Of a stretch of 64,000 nt of DNA, positions 1 to 9,905 are shown one piece after another; the first letter of the stretch is position 1; each line of letters starts with the position of its first letter. The stretch lies in contig OY969423.1 in assembly GCA_963699225.1 (NCBI GenBank), positions 2,666,001-2,730,000 on the forward strand, written 5' to 3'. Origin of the DNA: VRUE01 sp963699225 (lineage in GTDB: Bacteria; Actinomycetota; Thermoleophilia; Solirubrobacterales; 70-9). The position numbers and the translations under genes are program-made. The notes beneath the pieces were generated by a model. That model had not been told where the DNA came from and made no database searches. It saw nothing but the letters and a program-made list of their open reading frames with translations.

Positions 1-127
1 GAGGGGCACCGAGGGTCTCGATCACGAGCACCTGCTCGCGGCCGCCGTCACGGACCAGGTAGCGGCCGTCGGCGACCGCGAGCGCGCCGGCGAAATCAAA
101 CTGGATGAATCCGAAGAGGCGGGTCAA
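1..127 (-). CDS. Hypothetical protein, N-terminal fragment
   Basis: An open frame runs leftward from a TTG at 125-127 off the left edge of the window. It begins MTRLFGFIQFDFAGAL and continues through ADGRYLVRD with normal high-GC coding character. Only about 42 residues are visible and I recognise no family. The gene would be co-directional with and downstream of the wall-hydrolase gene that ends at 150, with only 22 bases between stop and start, so a shared transcript is plausible. No strong ribosome binding site precedes the TTG, so the start is uncertain. Confidence 0.5.
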   Translation of the reverse strand, partial: MTRLFGFIQFDFAGALAVADGRYLVRDGGREQVLVIETLGAP

Positions 128-149
128 AGACCCAATTCTGCCGGGGGTC

Positions 150-2471
150 TCAGTCGCCGGCGCCCGCTTTGCCGTTGCCGCCGTTCTTGCTTTGGCTGTC
201 GGGCAGCGCGTATTGCGACGGTGTCGGCGAGACGCGGGGGTTCTTGATTTCGTCGAGGCGATTGGTCAGCCGCTGCCACTGGTCCGGTTTAAGCAGCGCG
301 TTGAACTGTTGATCAAAGGGACCGGTGATCGGGTGGTAACCGATGTGCACATGGTCGTAGTGATCAGGCAGGGCGAAGCTGGTTTCACCCGGCAGGTCCT
401 CGAGCGAGATCACCTGGTGGGGGTGCATCGTGCCCTGCAACTGCAAGACGTCGCGAATCAGCTGGTCGGTGAGCGTTCCCGGGCCCTGGTGCCCGGTGAC
501 CGGCACGCCGTCGATGACGGCGATGTCGACCGCGTCGCCGCTGCTGTGCTCGGAAACGTAACCCGATGAGCTCATGATGCTGTGACCGCACTTGAGCGAG
601 GTGATCGTCAGCTTGTAGCCCTTGGAGACCAGGTACTCGAGTACCGCCAAGACACGGCGGTCGATCTGGCCGGTGGCGATGTCTTCGCGGCCGCATTCGT
701 AGATGTCGAGGGCTTTGTCGGCGAGGACGCGCTTCTGCAGCTCCTCCTTGGAGAGGAGAAGGACGCCGGCGCCACTGAGGTCTTCGGAAAGCGGGTTCTT
801 ACCGTCGGCCCGGTAGATCGCCGTTGCCTCGAGCAGCTTCCAGCCGTCGAGGATCGGCTTCGGATCGATCTCGGGCGCGCCCCTGCCGGCAGGCCGGATG
901 GCGAAGTTGATGTGAGGATCGACGCCTTCCTGGGCGGAACCGATTCGGGCGAGGACGGTGCCAGCTATAACCTTCGACCCGACCTTGAGAGTTCCATCTT
1001 CGCTGCTGGTCGGGCTATCGACTTCGGGTGTTTCGCCACCCTTGTCGGTACTGCCGTCCGAGCGGCCCGGAAGCGCCCGCAGGCGCGGCCGCAAGTCTTC
1101 GCTTTCGACCGGCAGGCGCTTCTCCTTGCCGGTTGGCATCACCACGGAACGATGCTCGCGCACGATCTGGCCGAGCTCGGCGTAGGTGTAGCGGTTGCCA
1201 TAGGCGTCCTGCAGAACCACGTAATTGCCGAGGCGCGGGGAGTTGCCGATCTTCTCGATCACGCCGTCGTTGACAGCAACGACAGGCGCCCCCTCGGCGG
1301 CAAAGATGTTGATCCCGCGCGGTGTCGGCGAGGAGGAGATGACTTCGGAGGCGTCGCCGTAGGCTGCTTCGGCGCCCGGGGTGGAGCGCTTCAGCGCTTC
1401 GCGGGCGGAGAGGTCGTCGGCGTAGCTGGCGTCGGCGGCAACCGGGAAGTGGGCGCCCTCCGTCAGGCCGGTTAGTGAGCCGACCAGATCAGTCGGCAGC
1501 TTGCCGTAAGCGCGGGCGTAGCCGAGCACCTCCTGCACGTACCAGTCAGCGTGGTTGTAGGAGTAGATCGCTTTGTACAGATCGCTGGAGCCGCCGCTGA
1601 GATTCAGGTAGTGCGCGGCAGCGCAGATCGCGTCGACGGGGTTGTAGGGATCCTTCTTGCCGTCGCCATTGGCATCGAGCCCGAACGCTTCCCAGCTGGA
1701 GGGCAAGAACTGCATCCAGCCGATTGCGCCGGCGCTGGACGGGCCCATGTTGGTGCCGAAGCCCGACTCGATCTTGTTGATCGAGGCCAGTACCTCCCAG
1801 GGGATGCCGTACTCGGTGCCGCAGGCCTGGTAGATCGGCAGTAGGAAGGGCGGAATCTCAAATGAGTCGATGACGAAGTTGGGAACGCCGATCGGCGCCG
1901 GCCCGAAGGGCGCGATCGTGGTCGTCGGGTTTGCTTCTGTCGGTGAGCCGCCGCTCGAGTACTGCGAGCCGCCGCTAGCCGCCGTATCCGCTTGCTGTAT
2001 CCCGGCGGTGGCGCTGGGGGCGGTTGCGCCGCCGCCGGAGTTTTCGCCGCCGCCGCTGACCTCGCCGAGGTTCTCGTTGTGGTGCGCCTTGGCGTCGCCG
2101 GAGCCGATCGTCGCGCCGGCCTTGAAGCCGCCGCCCTGCTTCGGGGCTTCAGTTGGCGAGGGCGCCGTGGCGGGCGGGGCTTCGACGCTGCTGTTGCTGG
2201 TCGGGCTCGCCGGGGGCGTGGGTTCCTCGCTGTTGTCTTCCGGCGATTCGCAGTTGGGGTCTTCCATGTCGACCAAGCCGTCGCCGTCGTCGTCGACTTC
2301 GTTGGAGCAGGCCGGTGGCGTCGCGGCCGGTACCGCCGGGGTGGTCGTCAACGGCGTCGTCGCTTCAGTCGACGTGGTCGAGAGTTCATCCGCACCGGCG
2401 AAGCCGACTCCGAGCGCCGTAACGACGCCAAAGCTGGCCAGAGCGATAATCAGTGCAAGCTTGTTTCTCAT
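150..2471 (-). CDS. Secreted multi-domain cell-wall hydrolase: lytic transglycosylase + degenerate M23 + M15-like domain
   Basis: A 773-residue exported protein. The ATG at 2469-2471 is preferred over an upstream frame start because it gives a clean signal peptide (MRNKLALIIALASFG, cleavage near FAGA). Residues 30-200 are a Thr/Ser/Pro/Gly-rich linker holding one Ca-binding-like acidic repeat (DDDGDGLVDMEDPNC). Residues about 212-325 are a soluble lytic transglycosylase domain with the catalytic Glu in KIESGFG and the GWMQFLPSSW motif. Residues about 385-530 resemble an M23 (LytM) fold, but both zinc motifs are broken (RGINIF for HxxxD, HINF for HxH). Residues about 590-715 resemble an M15 D-Ala-D-Ala carboxypeptidase, with SEHSSGDAVDI and DHVHIG keeping the His/Asp and HxH ligands. 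Likely role is peptidoglycan remodelling outside the membrane. The gene is divergent from the gene at 2694. Confidence 0.85.
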   Translation of the reverse strand: MRNKLALIIALASFGVVTALGVGFAGADELSTTSTEATTPLTTTPAVPAATPPACSNEVDDDGDGLVDMEDPNCESPEDNSEEPTPPASPTSNSSVEAPPATAPSPTEAPKQGGGFKAGATIGSGDAKAHHNENLGEVSGGGENSGGGATAPSATAGIQQADTAASGGSQYSSGGSPTEANPTTTIAPFGPAPIGVPNFVIDSFEIPPFLLPIYQACGTEYGIPWEVLASINKIESGFGTNMGPSSAGAIGWMQFLPSSWEAFGLDANGDGKKDPYNPVDAICAAAHYLNLSGGSSDLYKAIYSYNHADWYVQEVLGYARAYGKLPTDLVGSLTGLTEGAHFPVAADASYADDLSAREALKRSTPGAEAAYGDASEVISSSPTPRGINIFAAEGAPVVAVNDGVIEKIGNSPRLGNYVVLQDAYGNRYTYAELGQIVREHRSVVMPTGKEKRLPVESEDLRPRLRALPGRSDGSTDKGGETPEVDSPTSSEDGTLKVGSKVIAGTVLARIGSAQEGVDPHINFAIRPAGRGAPEIDPKPILDGWKLLEATAIYRADGKNPLSEDLSGAGVLLLSKEELQKRVLADKALDIYECGREDIATGQIDRRVLAVLEYLVSKGYKLTITSLKCGHSIMSSSGYVSEHSSGDAVDIAVIDGVPVTGHQGPGTLTDQLIRDVLQLQGTMHPHQVISLEDLPGETSFALPDHYDHVHIGYHPITGPFDQQFNALLKPDQWQRLTNRLDEIKNPRVSPTPSQYALPDSQSKNGGNGKAGAGD

Positions 2472-2693
2472 ATAACGGCGCACCCATACCCGCTGACACA
2501 GCACGTGCAGCCCATGTCGGCCCTCTCCCTGCGCAACAGGCTCGCCCAAGCTACTGGCTCCAACAGGGGTGTGCAACGGGCGGTTGCTGCCCCCAACAAG
2601 CCCTTAATCAAGGTCTCTCTCATGCCCGCAGCGCAGGAGGATTTCAGTCAAGCCGGATGCACTGGTTAAGCTGCTGTCAATGGGGCGCCCGAA

Positions 2694-3032
2694 ATGACCA
2701 CGAACGCTGACTACGACGACCAGGAGGGCCTGCGCGCACGCAGCGAGCAGGCGATCGGCGAGTTCGCCCAGGCCCTGCTCGACAGCCAGGTGCTGGAGAA
2801 CGCCGTTGCCGCCGCCTTCGGCGCTCGTGAGAAGGCGCTCGACGCCCAGCACGCGGCAATGAGCGCCCTCAATCTGCCCTCCGCCGGCGACCTGGAACGC
2901 CTGGAGCGGCGGGTTCGCTCCCTTTCCCAGCGCCTGGAAGAGGTCGAGGACCAGATCGATCGCGTCTCGCGCGATCTCGGCGATATTCGCCGCCGTCTAG
3001 TCGCTCGCGAGCGTGCCGAGGCCGAAGACTAA
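2694..3032 (+). CDS. Small coiled-coil protein, phasin-like
   Basis: A 112-residue soluble, highly charged protein without signal peptide or membrane segment. Residues 10-60 form an Ala-rich amphipathic helix. Residues 65-108 (LERLERRVRSLSQRLEEVED and following) are a strong heptad coiled coil ending in Arg/Glu-rich sequence. Length and composition resemble polyhydroxyalkanoate granule-associated (phasin/PhaF-like) or small scaffold proteins, but no diagnostic motif is present, so the function is open. It lies divergently from the wall-hydrolase gene and ends 9 bases before the convergent nucleoside phosphorylase gene. Confidence 0.75.
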   Translation: MTTNADYDDQEGLRARSEQAIGEFAQALLDSQVLENAVAAAFGAREKALDAQHAAMSALNLPSAGDLERLERRVRSLSQRLEEVEDQIDRVSRDLGDIRRRLVARERAEAED

Positions 3033-3041
3033 CCCTAGACC

Positions 3042-3716
3042 TTAGGCTGAGAGTGCAGCTGAGGCCGCCCTTCCGGCCCGTCGCTCCATCTCCTCCAAGG
3101 CCTCCTTTGCCAGGTTCGCCGCGCCGCCCTTCACTTCGCTGACGATCAGCACCGCGGCTAGTTCGATTTGCAATGAGTCGGCGCGCGCCAGCAGCGGCGC
3201 GGTCTGCATGTCGACCGCGGCGACACTGGGCTCACCCGTGTGCTCCGCGGGGTGAGCGTCGACGCTCACTACCGAGATCAGCTGAGTCTCGCCGCCCAGC
3301 TCGGCCCGGAGCCGCTCGGTCAGGACCGGGTCGGGGGCCACTGCCGCTCCCAGGTCGGCGCCGAGCGAGGCGGCGCTGCCCCCTCGCGCGATCGCCTCGC
3401 CGACGACCAGAAGGTCGCCCAGGTTGCTGCTTGCCTCAACTCCCACGCAGGTACCGACCCGCACGGCTCGTTTCACGCCGAGCTCGGCCAGATCGCCGAG
3501 CACCAGGGCCGCGCTGGGTCCGCCTATGCCGGTCGCCTGGATGGTCAGCTCGTCCCCGGCGGGCGTCGTGCCGAAGTAGGCCCAGAGGCCGCGAGCGTGG
3601 TTGCTCATCTTCGGTTGCTCGAGCAACTCCTGGGCGAGCAGCAGCGCCCGGCCCGGATCTCCGACCAGAACCGCGTCGGCGGCGATCGGAGCGGTGGGGC
3701 GGAGTCGCGAGGGCAC
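3042..3716 (-). CDS. Nucleoside phosphorylase (PNP/UDP family)
   Basis: A 224-residue cytosolic enzyme with a GTG start at 3714-3716. It has the hallmarks of the purine/uridine phosphorylase superfamily: VLVGDPGRA near the start (phosphate-binding loop), then ATGIGGPSAALVLGDLAELG and RVGTCVGV, and an EVKGGAANL segment in the C-terminal part. The VDMQTAPLLARA stretch corresponds to the nucleoside-binding Met/Glu region, where Gln replaces the usual Glu (VDMQ for VEME), which may alter substrate choice. Expected reaction is reversible phosphorolysis of a nucleoside to base plus (deoxy)ribose-1-phosphate in purine or pyrimidine salvage. It stands alone, convergent with the coiled-coil gene. Uridine phosphorylase versus purine phosphorylase cannot be decided here. 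Confidence 0.8.
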   Translation of the reverse strand: MPSRLRPTAPIAADAVLVGDPGRALLLAQELLEQPKMSNHARGLWAYFGTTPAGDELTIQATGIGGPSAALVLGDLAELGVKRAVRVGTCVGVEASSNLGDLLVVGEAIARGGSAASLGADLGAAVAPDPVLTERLRAELGGETQLISVVSVDAHPAEHTGEPSVAAVDMQTAPLLARADSLQIELAAVLIVSEVKGGAANLAKEALEEMERRAGRAASAALSA

Positions 3717-3811
3717 TCCTCGACCCTATTGACACTCGCGAGAGTGACGGGGCGTAGATCTTCGCCATCTGTCTAATGCGGGGATGCAGCCCTCGTTGGA
3801 GGATTGAGCCG

Positions 3812-4180
3812 ATGAAGAAGATCGAGGCCTTCATCCGCCACGAGGCGTTCGACCCGATCCGGGCCGAGCTGCTCGACAAGGGCCTGCCCTCGCTCTCGAT
3901 CCTCGAGGTCAAGGGGTCGGGGCGCCAGCGGGGTGAGGTGGAGCACTACCGGGGCTCGGCACTGATGATCAGCGTGCGGCCGAAGCTGAAGCTGGAGGTG
4001 GTGGTGGAGGACAAGGACAAGGACTTAGTCGTCGAGACGATTCTCAGGCACGCCCGCACCGGTGAGGTCGGCGACGGCAAGATCTTCGTGCTCCCGGTCG
4101 AGGAGGCGATTCGCATCCGCACCGGCGAGGACGGGGAGCCCGTCCTGCAGGCGCACGAGGAGTCGGAAATCTCGGCCTAA
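3812..4180 (+). CDS. P-II family signalling protein lacking the Tyr51 modification site
   Basis: The ATG at 3812 follows a good GGAGG at 3798-3802 and gives 122 residues, about ten longer than classic GlnB/GlnK. The P-II C-terminal signature is intact (TGEVGDGKIFVLPVEEAIRIRTGE region, residues 83-106) and includes the conserved Lys90. The T-loop (GRQRGEVEHYRGSAL) keeps Tyr46, but Tyr51, the uridylylation or adenylylation site, is Leu. So nucleotide and 2-oxoglutarate sensing may be retained without covalent control. No amtB, glnA or glnD is adjacent, which is unusual for a nitrogen P-II. It is followed 18 bases later by the cyclase gene and may form a two-gene unit with it. Confidence 0.9.
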   Translation: MKKIEAFIRHEAFDPIRAELLDKGLPSLSILEVKGSGRQRGEVEHYRGSALMISVRPKLKLEVVVEDKDKDLVVETILRHARTGEVGDGKIFVLPVEEAIRIRTGEDGEPVLQAHEESEISA

Positions 4181-4198
4181 CGCGTAGCCTCGCGTTCG

Positions 4199-5386
4199 GT
4201 GGCCGCCGACGAACGGATATCCCTCAGCGAGGCAGCGCGCCGCTCGGGCGTCTCGGCCAGCACGCTGAAACGCTGGGCCGAGGAGAAGGTGCTGCCGGTG
4301 CGCCGCGGTCGTTGGACCGCCGCGGCCGCGGCCCAGGCCCGCGTCGTGGCGCGAATGCGCGAGCGCGGCCACTCGCTCGAGGACCTCAAGCGCGCCGGGC
4401 GCGAGGGTCGCCTCGCCTTCGGTTTCACCGAGGACCTCTTCCCCAAAGAGGAGGAGCAGACGACGCTCGCCGAGGCCGCCCGTGAGACCGGGCTCGAGCC
4501 AGAGCTGGCCGAGCGCATCCTCGTCATCCTCGGCACCCCGCTGGGCCAGGAGCGCCTGCTCGGCCCCGAGGACGTGCAGGCGCTGCGCCACTGCGCCCGG
4601 GTCCTGGCCGCGGGCTTCCCCCTTGTCGCCTTCCTCCAGCTGGTGCGCGTATACGTCCAGTCGCTGCGGCGGATCGCCGATGCCGAGGTCCGCCTCTTCC
4701 ACCTCTACGTGCACGAACCGCTGATTCGCGACGGAGTGCCGGAGCTGGAGATGGCCGGGGAGATGGGTGAGCTGGCCGGGGACATCCTGCCCCTGGCCGC
4801 GCCGCTCACCGATTACCTCCACACCCGCTACCTGCGCTTCTTCCTCGAGCAGGACGTCGTCGGCCACATGGAGAGCGATCTGGGCATGGCCGAGTCGCAG
4901 GTGCACCATGTCCCCGTCACCCTCTGCTTCATCGACCTCACTGGCTTCACCCGCTACACCGAGGAGGAGGGTGATCTCGAGGCGCTCGACGTGGTCGAGA
5001 ACTTCGTCGAAACAGTCGAGGCGACGCTCCCCCCTGAGGCGACGATCGTCAAGACGATCGGCGACGAGGTGATGGTCGTCTCGCCCGAGCCGGCATCGCT
5101 GACCGAGTGGGCAGTTGACCTGATGGGGCGCTTCCCACTGCGACCCCAGCCCAGGGTCGGAATTCACTACGCGCAGGCCGTGTACCGCGATGGCGACTAC
5201 TTCGGCACCCACGTCAACCTCGCCCACCGGGTCGTCAACCGCGCCCAGGCCGGCGAGGTGCTGGTGACCGATCGCGTCAGCGAAGCCCTGAGGGGGCGCG
5301 GCCTCAGCTGCGACCCGATCGGCGAGGTCACCCTCCGCGGCTTTCCGACGCCCACGCCGCTCTTCGTGGTCCGGGCCGCGGACTGA
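4199..5386 (+). CDS. MerR-type HTH fused to class III adenylate/guanylate cyclase
   Basis: A GTG start gives 395 residues. Residues 6-75 are a MerR-like winged helix (ISLSEAARRSGVSASTLKRWAEE). Residues 90-235 are a helical region containing a second possible MerR-type sensor or dimer segment. Residues about 238-392 are a class III cyclase catalytic domain: FIDLTGF (residues 244-250, first metal Asp), TIGDEVM (second metal Asp) and HVNLAHRVVNRA (transition-state Asn/Arg region). It should make cAMP or cGMP from NTP in the cytosol. The HTH at the N-terminus suggests DNA binding or a dimerisation module derived from it. The gene is directly downstream of the P-II gene and ahead of a 17-base inverted repeat. 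Substrate specificity is not decidable from what I can see. Confidence 0.88.
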   Translation: MAADERISLSEAARRSGVSASTLKRWAEEKVLPVRRGRWTAAAAAQARVVARMRERGHSLEDLKRAGREGRLAFGFTEDLFPKEEEQTTLAEAARETGLEPELAERILVILGTPLGQERLLGPEDVQALRHCARVLAAGFPLVAFLQLVRVYVQSLRRIADAEVRLFHLYVHEPLIRDGVPELEMAGEMGELAGDILPLAAPLTDYLHTRYLRFFLEQDVVGHMESDLGMAESQVHHVPVTLCFIDLTGFTRYTEEEGDLEALDVVENFVETVEATLPPEATIVKTIGDEVMVVSPEPASLTEWAVDLMGRFPLRPQPRVGIHYAQAVYRDGDYFGTHVNLAHRVVNRAQAGEVLVTDRVSEALRGRGLSCDPIGEVTLRGFPTPTPLFVVRAAD

Positions 5387-5388
5387 CG

Positions 5389-5435
5389 TTCCGGTGCGCC
5401 TTATCTGGCTATATCCCGGATAAAGCGCACCGGAA
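5389..5435. repeat. Inverted repeat, 17-base arms, between the cyclase gene and tilS
   Basis: The left arm is 5389-5405 and the right arm 5419-5435, with one G-T mismatch and a 13-base loop. It starts right after the cyclase stop codon at 5384-5386. There is no T-run, so it is not a typical intrinsic terminator, though it would fold strongly in RNA. It is one of several long inverted repeats at gene ends in this window. Confidence 0.8.
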
Positions 5436-5476
5436 GCTCGGTGCGCGCGACACTTAAGAGCGTGGAGAGCGAGCAG

Positions 5477-6397
5477 ATGCTTGAAGCGGTCGGTGAGGGT
5501 GGGCTGTTGCCGACCGGCACGCCCGTAGTGGCGATGCTCTCCGGCGGCCGCGACTCGGTCTGTCTGCTTGACCTCGTGGTCCGTTTGCTTGGCGCCGACG
5601 CGGTTACCGCGGTCCACGTCAACTACGGATTGCGCGACGACTCCGACCTCGACGAGGAGCACTGCGCGGCGCTCTGCTCTCGACTCGGGGTTGCGCTCGA
5701 GCTGGAGCGCCCCCGCCGTCCGGAGGGCCCCGGCAACCTGCAGTCATGGGCCCGTGACACCCGCTACGCCGCCGCGGCGCGGCTGGCGCTTGGCGATGGC
5801 GCGACGATCGCCACCGGGCACACCGCCGACGACCAGGTCGAGACGATCCTCTACCGGCTCGCCTCCTCGCCCAGCCGCCGGGCGCTGCTCGGGATGCGCG
5901 AGCGGGATGGCAGCTTGGCACGTCCCTTGCTGGGCTTCACCCGTGCGCAGACAACTGCCTATTGCGAAGAGCGCGAGCTCGCCTGGCGCGACGACCCGAG
6001 CAACGCCGAAGGCGGCTATGCCCGCAACCGGGTCCGCCACGGCCTCGCCGCGGCGCTCGCCGAAGTTCACCCAGCGGCGGCGCGCAACGTCCTGCGCACG
6101 GCCGCGCTGCTGCGCGACGAGGCCGAGGTGTTGGATGCGCTGGTCGATGCCGAGCTCGGCGCGAACGGATCGGAGCGTGGCACGATCGAGCTGAGTCGCC
6201 TGGCGGAGCTGCCGCCGGCCCTGCGCCGCCTCGTTGTCCAGCGCCTCGCCGATCGCGCCGCCGGGCGGCCGGTGCCGGGCGCCGCGAACCACGCCGATCA
6301 GGTCGCGGCCCTGCGCCGCACCGGCACCGCAATGCTCGATCTCGGCGGCGGCGTGCGCGCCGTGGTCGAGCGTGGCGTGCTGCGCGCCGAGCGCTGA
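5477..6397 (+). CDS. tilS: tRNA(Ile)-lysidine synthase
   Basis: A PP-loop ATPase that converts C34 of the CAU anticodon of tRNA-Ile2 to lysidine, so the tRNA reads AUA and is charged with Ile. The signature SGGRDSVCLLD lies near the N-terminus, followed by VHVNYGLR and the TGHTADDQVETILYRL stretch typical of TilS. The ATG at 5477 gives 306 residues beginning MLEAVGEGGLLP, a normal TilS start. GTG codons at 5462 and 5441 are alternatives, but the latter sits only 5 bases past the inverted repeat. The C-terminus is short, as in actinobacterial TilS. hpt follows after 36 bases, an old conserved pair. Confidence 0.95.
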   Translation: MLEAVGEGGLLPTGTPVVAMLSGGRDSVCLLDLVVRLLGADAVTAVHVNYGLRDDSDLDEEHCAALCSRLGVALELERPRRPEGPGNLQSWARDTRYAAAARLALGDGATIATGHTADDQVETILYRLASSPSRRALLGMRERDGSLARPLLGFTRAQTTAYCEERELAWRDDPSNAEGGYARNRVRHGLAAALAEVHPAAARNVLRTAALLRDEAEVLDALVDAELGANGSERGTIELSRLAELPPALRRLVVQRLADRAAGRPVPGAANHADQVAALRRTGTAMLDLGGGVRAVVERGVLRAER

Positions 6398-6433
6398 CAT
6401 CCGCGAGCGCCCGGTCTATCTAGACTCCGCCGC

Positions 6434-6961
6434 GTGACCGAGCCCTCGATCGGCGAGACCCTCGTCTCCAGTGAGGACCTGCAACGGCGCGTCGCCGAGC
6501 TCGGTCACCAGATCAGTGAGGAGTACGCCGGGCGCGATCTCTTCATGGTTGGGGTGCTGAAGGGCGCAGTCCTCTTCCTCGCCGACTTGATGCGCCACGT
6601 CGACGTGCCTTGCGAGATCGACTTCATGGCGGTCTCCAGCTACGGCTCGCAGACGGATTCCTCGGGGGTGGTGCGCATTCTCAAGGACCTCGACGCGCCG
6701 ATCGAAGGCCGCGACGTGCTGATCGTCGAGGACATCATCGATTCCGGCCTCACCCTGCAGTACCTGATGCGCAACCTGAAGGCGCGCAACCCCGCCTCGC
6801 TGGAGGTTTGCGCCCTGCTCACCAAGCCCGAGCGCCTGCGCGTCGACCTCTCGCCGCGCTACCTCGGATTCGAGATTCCCAACCGCTTCGCGATCGGCTA
6901 CGGCCTCGACCACGCGCAGCGCTACCGCAACCTCTCCTACGTGGCCGCGTTGGACGATTAG
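6434..6961 (+). CDS. hpt: Hypoxanthine phosphoribosyltransferase
   Basis: A 175-residue type I phosphoribosyltransferase with a GTG start. The PRPP-binding motif VLIVEDIIDSGLTLQYL is at residues 95-111. The flexible-loop region (SSYGSQTDSSG) and the purine-contact tail (FEIPNRFAIGYGLDHAQRYRNL) are both present. It salvages hypoxanthine and guanine to IMP and GMP with PRPP. It lies between tilS and ftsH, the same order as in Firmicutes and other actinobacteria, and is probably on one transcript with tilS. Confidence 0.95.
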   Translation: MTEPSIGETLVSSEDLQRRVAELGHQISEEYAGRDLFMVGVLKGAVLFLADLMRHVDVPCEIDFMAVSSYGSQTDSSGVVRILKDLDAPIEGRDVLIVEDIIDSGLTLQYLMRNLKARNPASLEVCALLTKPERLRVDLSPRYLGFEIPNRFAIGYGLDHAQRYRNLSYVAALDD

Positions 6962-6996
6962 ATGCCGAATCCGCCCTGGTACGCTGATTTTTCCCT

Positions 6997-8964
<1,968 letters not shown>

Positions 8965-8994
8965 CGACTGAGGACGAAGGTCTCCAGGTTGGGA

Positions 8995-9083
8995 GGGCGC
9001 GGGGCACCTCCCGCCCTGACAAATGGCGCGCTAATTAGCGCGCCATTTTGAGTATCCGTCAGTTCGGGAGGTGCCCCGCGCCC
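8995..9083. repeat. Long inverted repeat enclosing a terminator, between ftsH and folP
   Basis: Outer arms are 8995-9013 and 9065-9083, 19 bases each and perfectly complementary. A short CTGAC/GTCAG pairing lies inside, and the centre holds the 28-base palindrome listed separately. The G-run-then-C-run outer arm (core CGGGGCACCTCCC) resembles the arms of the other long repeats at 20.6, 38.0, 51.4 and 56.1 kb. It fills the spacer between the ftsH stop at 8964 and the folP start at 9111. Confidence 0.85.
9021..9052 (+). terminator. Intrinsic terminator after ftsH
   Basis: A perfect palindrome of 28 bases (9021-9048) centred on GCGCTAATTAGCGC, with AAATGG and CCATTT ends. It folds as a GC-rich stem flanked by an A-run upstream and TTTT downstream. 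The symmetric A/T ends mean it could stop RNA polymerase from either side. It separates the tilS-hpt-ftsH group from the fol group. Confidence 0.8.
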
Positions 9084-9110
9084 ACTTCAACGGCTGGGGA
9101 TACTTCGGCC

Positions 9111-9896
9111 ATGAACCCCAAGCTGATGGGCGTCGTCAACGTCACCCCGGACTCGTTCTCGGACGGGGGGCAGTACCTCGATCCGGCTGCGGCTGTTCGG
9201 CACGGCGAGGAGCTTGTTCGGGATGGGGCGGCGATTCTGGACGTGGGGGGTGAATCCACCAGGCCGGGTGCGGTTGAAGTCGATGAGGCGGAGGAGCTGC
9301 GGAGGGTCGAGCCCGTCGTTCAGGCGCTGGCTGGCGATGCCACTGTCTCGATCGACACTTCGAAGTTGACGGTCGCTGAAGCCGCGCTGGATGCCGGGGC
9401 CTCACTCGTCAATGACGTGACCGCGTTCAAGCGGGATCCTGAGATGGCGGGGCTGTGCGCGGAGCGTGGGGTGGGAGTGGTGCTGATGCACATGCCGGGG
9501 AACCCGCGGACGATGCAGGACGACCCTCGCTATGACGACGTGGTCGATGACGTCAAGGCCTTTTTGGTGGAGCGGATGGAGTTCGCCGTCGGGCAGGGCA
9601 TCGTCGAGGAGAGGGTCTGGCTGGATCCGGGGATCGGGTTTGGCAAGACGCTGGAGCACAACCTGGAGCTGCTGCGGCGGCTGGGGGAGTTGCGGGAGCT
9701 GGGGCGGCCGTTGGTGGTTGGGACGTCGCGCAAGAGCTTCATCGGCAAGGTCGATGGGTCGGATGTGGAGGATCGGATTGGTGGGTCGATCGCCACATCC
9801 GTCCTCGCCGTGGCCGAGGGGGCGGACGTGTTGCGGGTGCACGATGTCGCCGAGATGGCGCAGGCGCTGGCGGTCGCAAACGCGGTGCTTGGGTAG
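9111..9896 (+). CDS. folP: Dihydropteroate synthase
   Basis: A 261-residue TIM-barrel enzyme that joins p-aminobenzoate to dihydropterin pyrophosphate. Both signatures are present: LMGVVNVTPDSFSDGG at the N-terminus, and ILDVGGESTRPGA with SIDTSKLTVAEAALDAG following. FGKTLEHNLELL and GTSRKSFIG complete the substrate site. The ATG at 9111 matches the family start; the upstream reading frame would run through the inverted repeat and is not needed. folB begins 9 bases after the stop, so folP-folB-folK is one operon. Confidence 0.96.
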   Translation: MNPKLMGVVNVTPDSFSDGGQYLDPAAAVRHGEELVRDGAAILDVGGESTRPGAVEVDEAEELRRVEPVVQALAGDATVSIDTSKLTVAEAALDAGASLVNDVTAFKRDPEMAGLCAERGVGVVLMHMPGNPRTMQDDPRYDDVVDDVKAFLVERMEFAVGQGIVEERVWLDPGIGFGKTLEHNLELLRRLGELRELGRPLVVGTSRKSFIGKVDGSDVEDRIGGSIATSVLAVAEGADVLRVHDVAEMAQALAVANAVLG

Positions 9897-9905
9897 GTTC
9901 CTCCT

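Noticed and set aside
2472..2693. Possible ydaO (c-di-AMP) riboswitch upstream of the wall hydrolase
   Set aside because: Such riboswitches often precede actinobacterial wall hydrolases, but I could not find the conserved ydaO sequence blocks on the minus strand; a covariance-model scan would settle it.
8995..9083. Explaining all long inverted repeats as simple intrinsic terminators
   Set aside because: Only the central palindrome at 9021-9052 has a T-run; the others have long arms without one, and two are within cysS.
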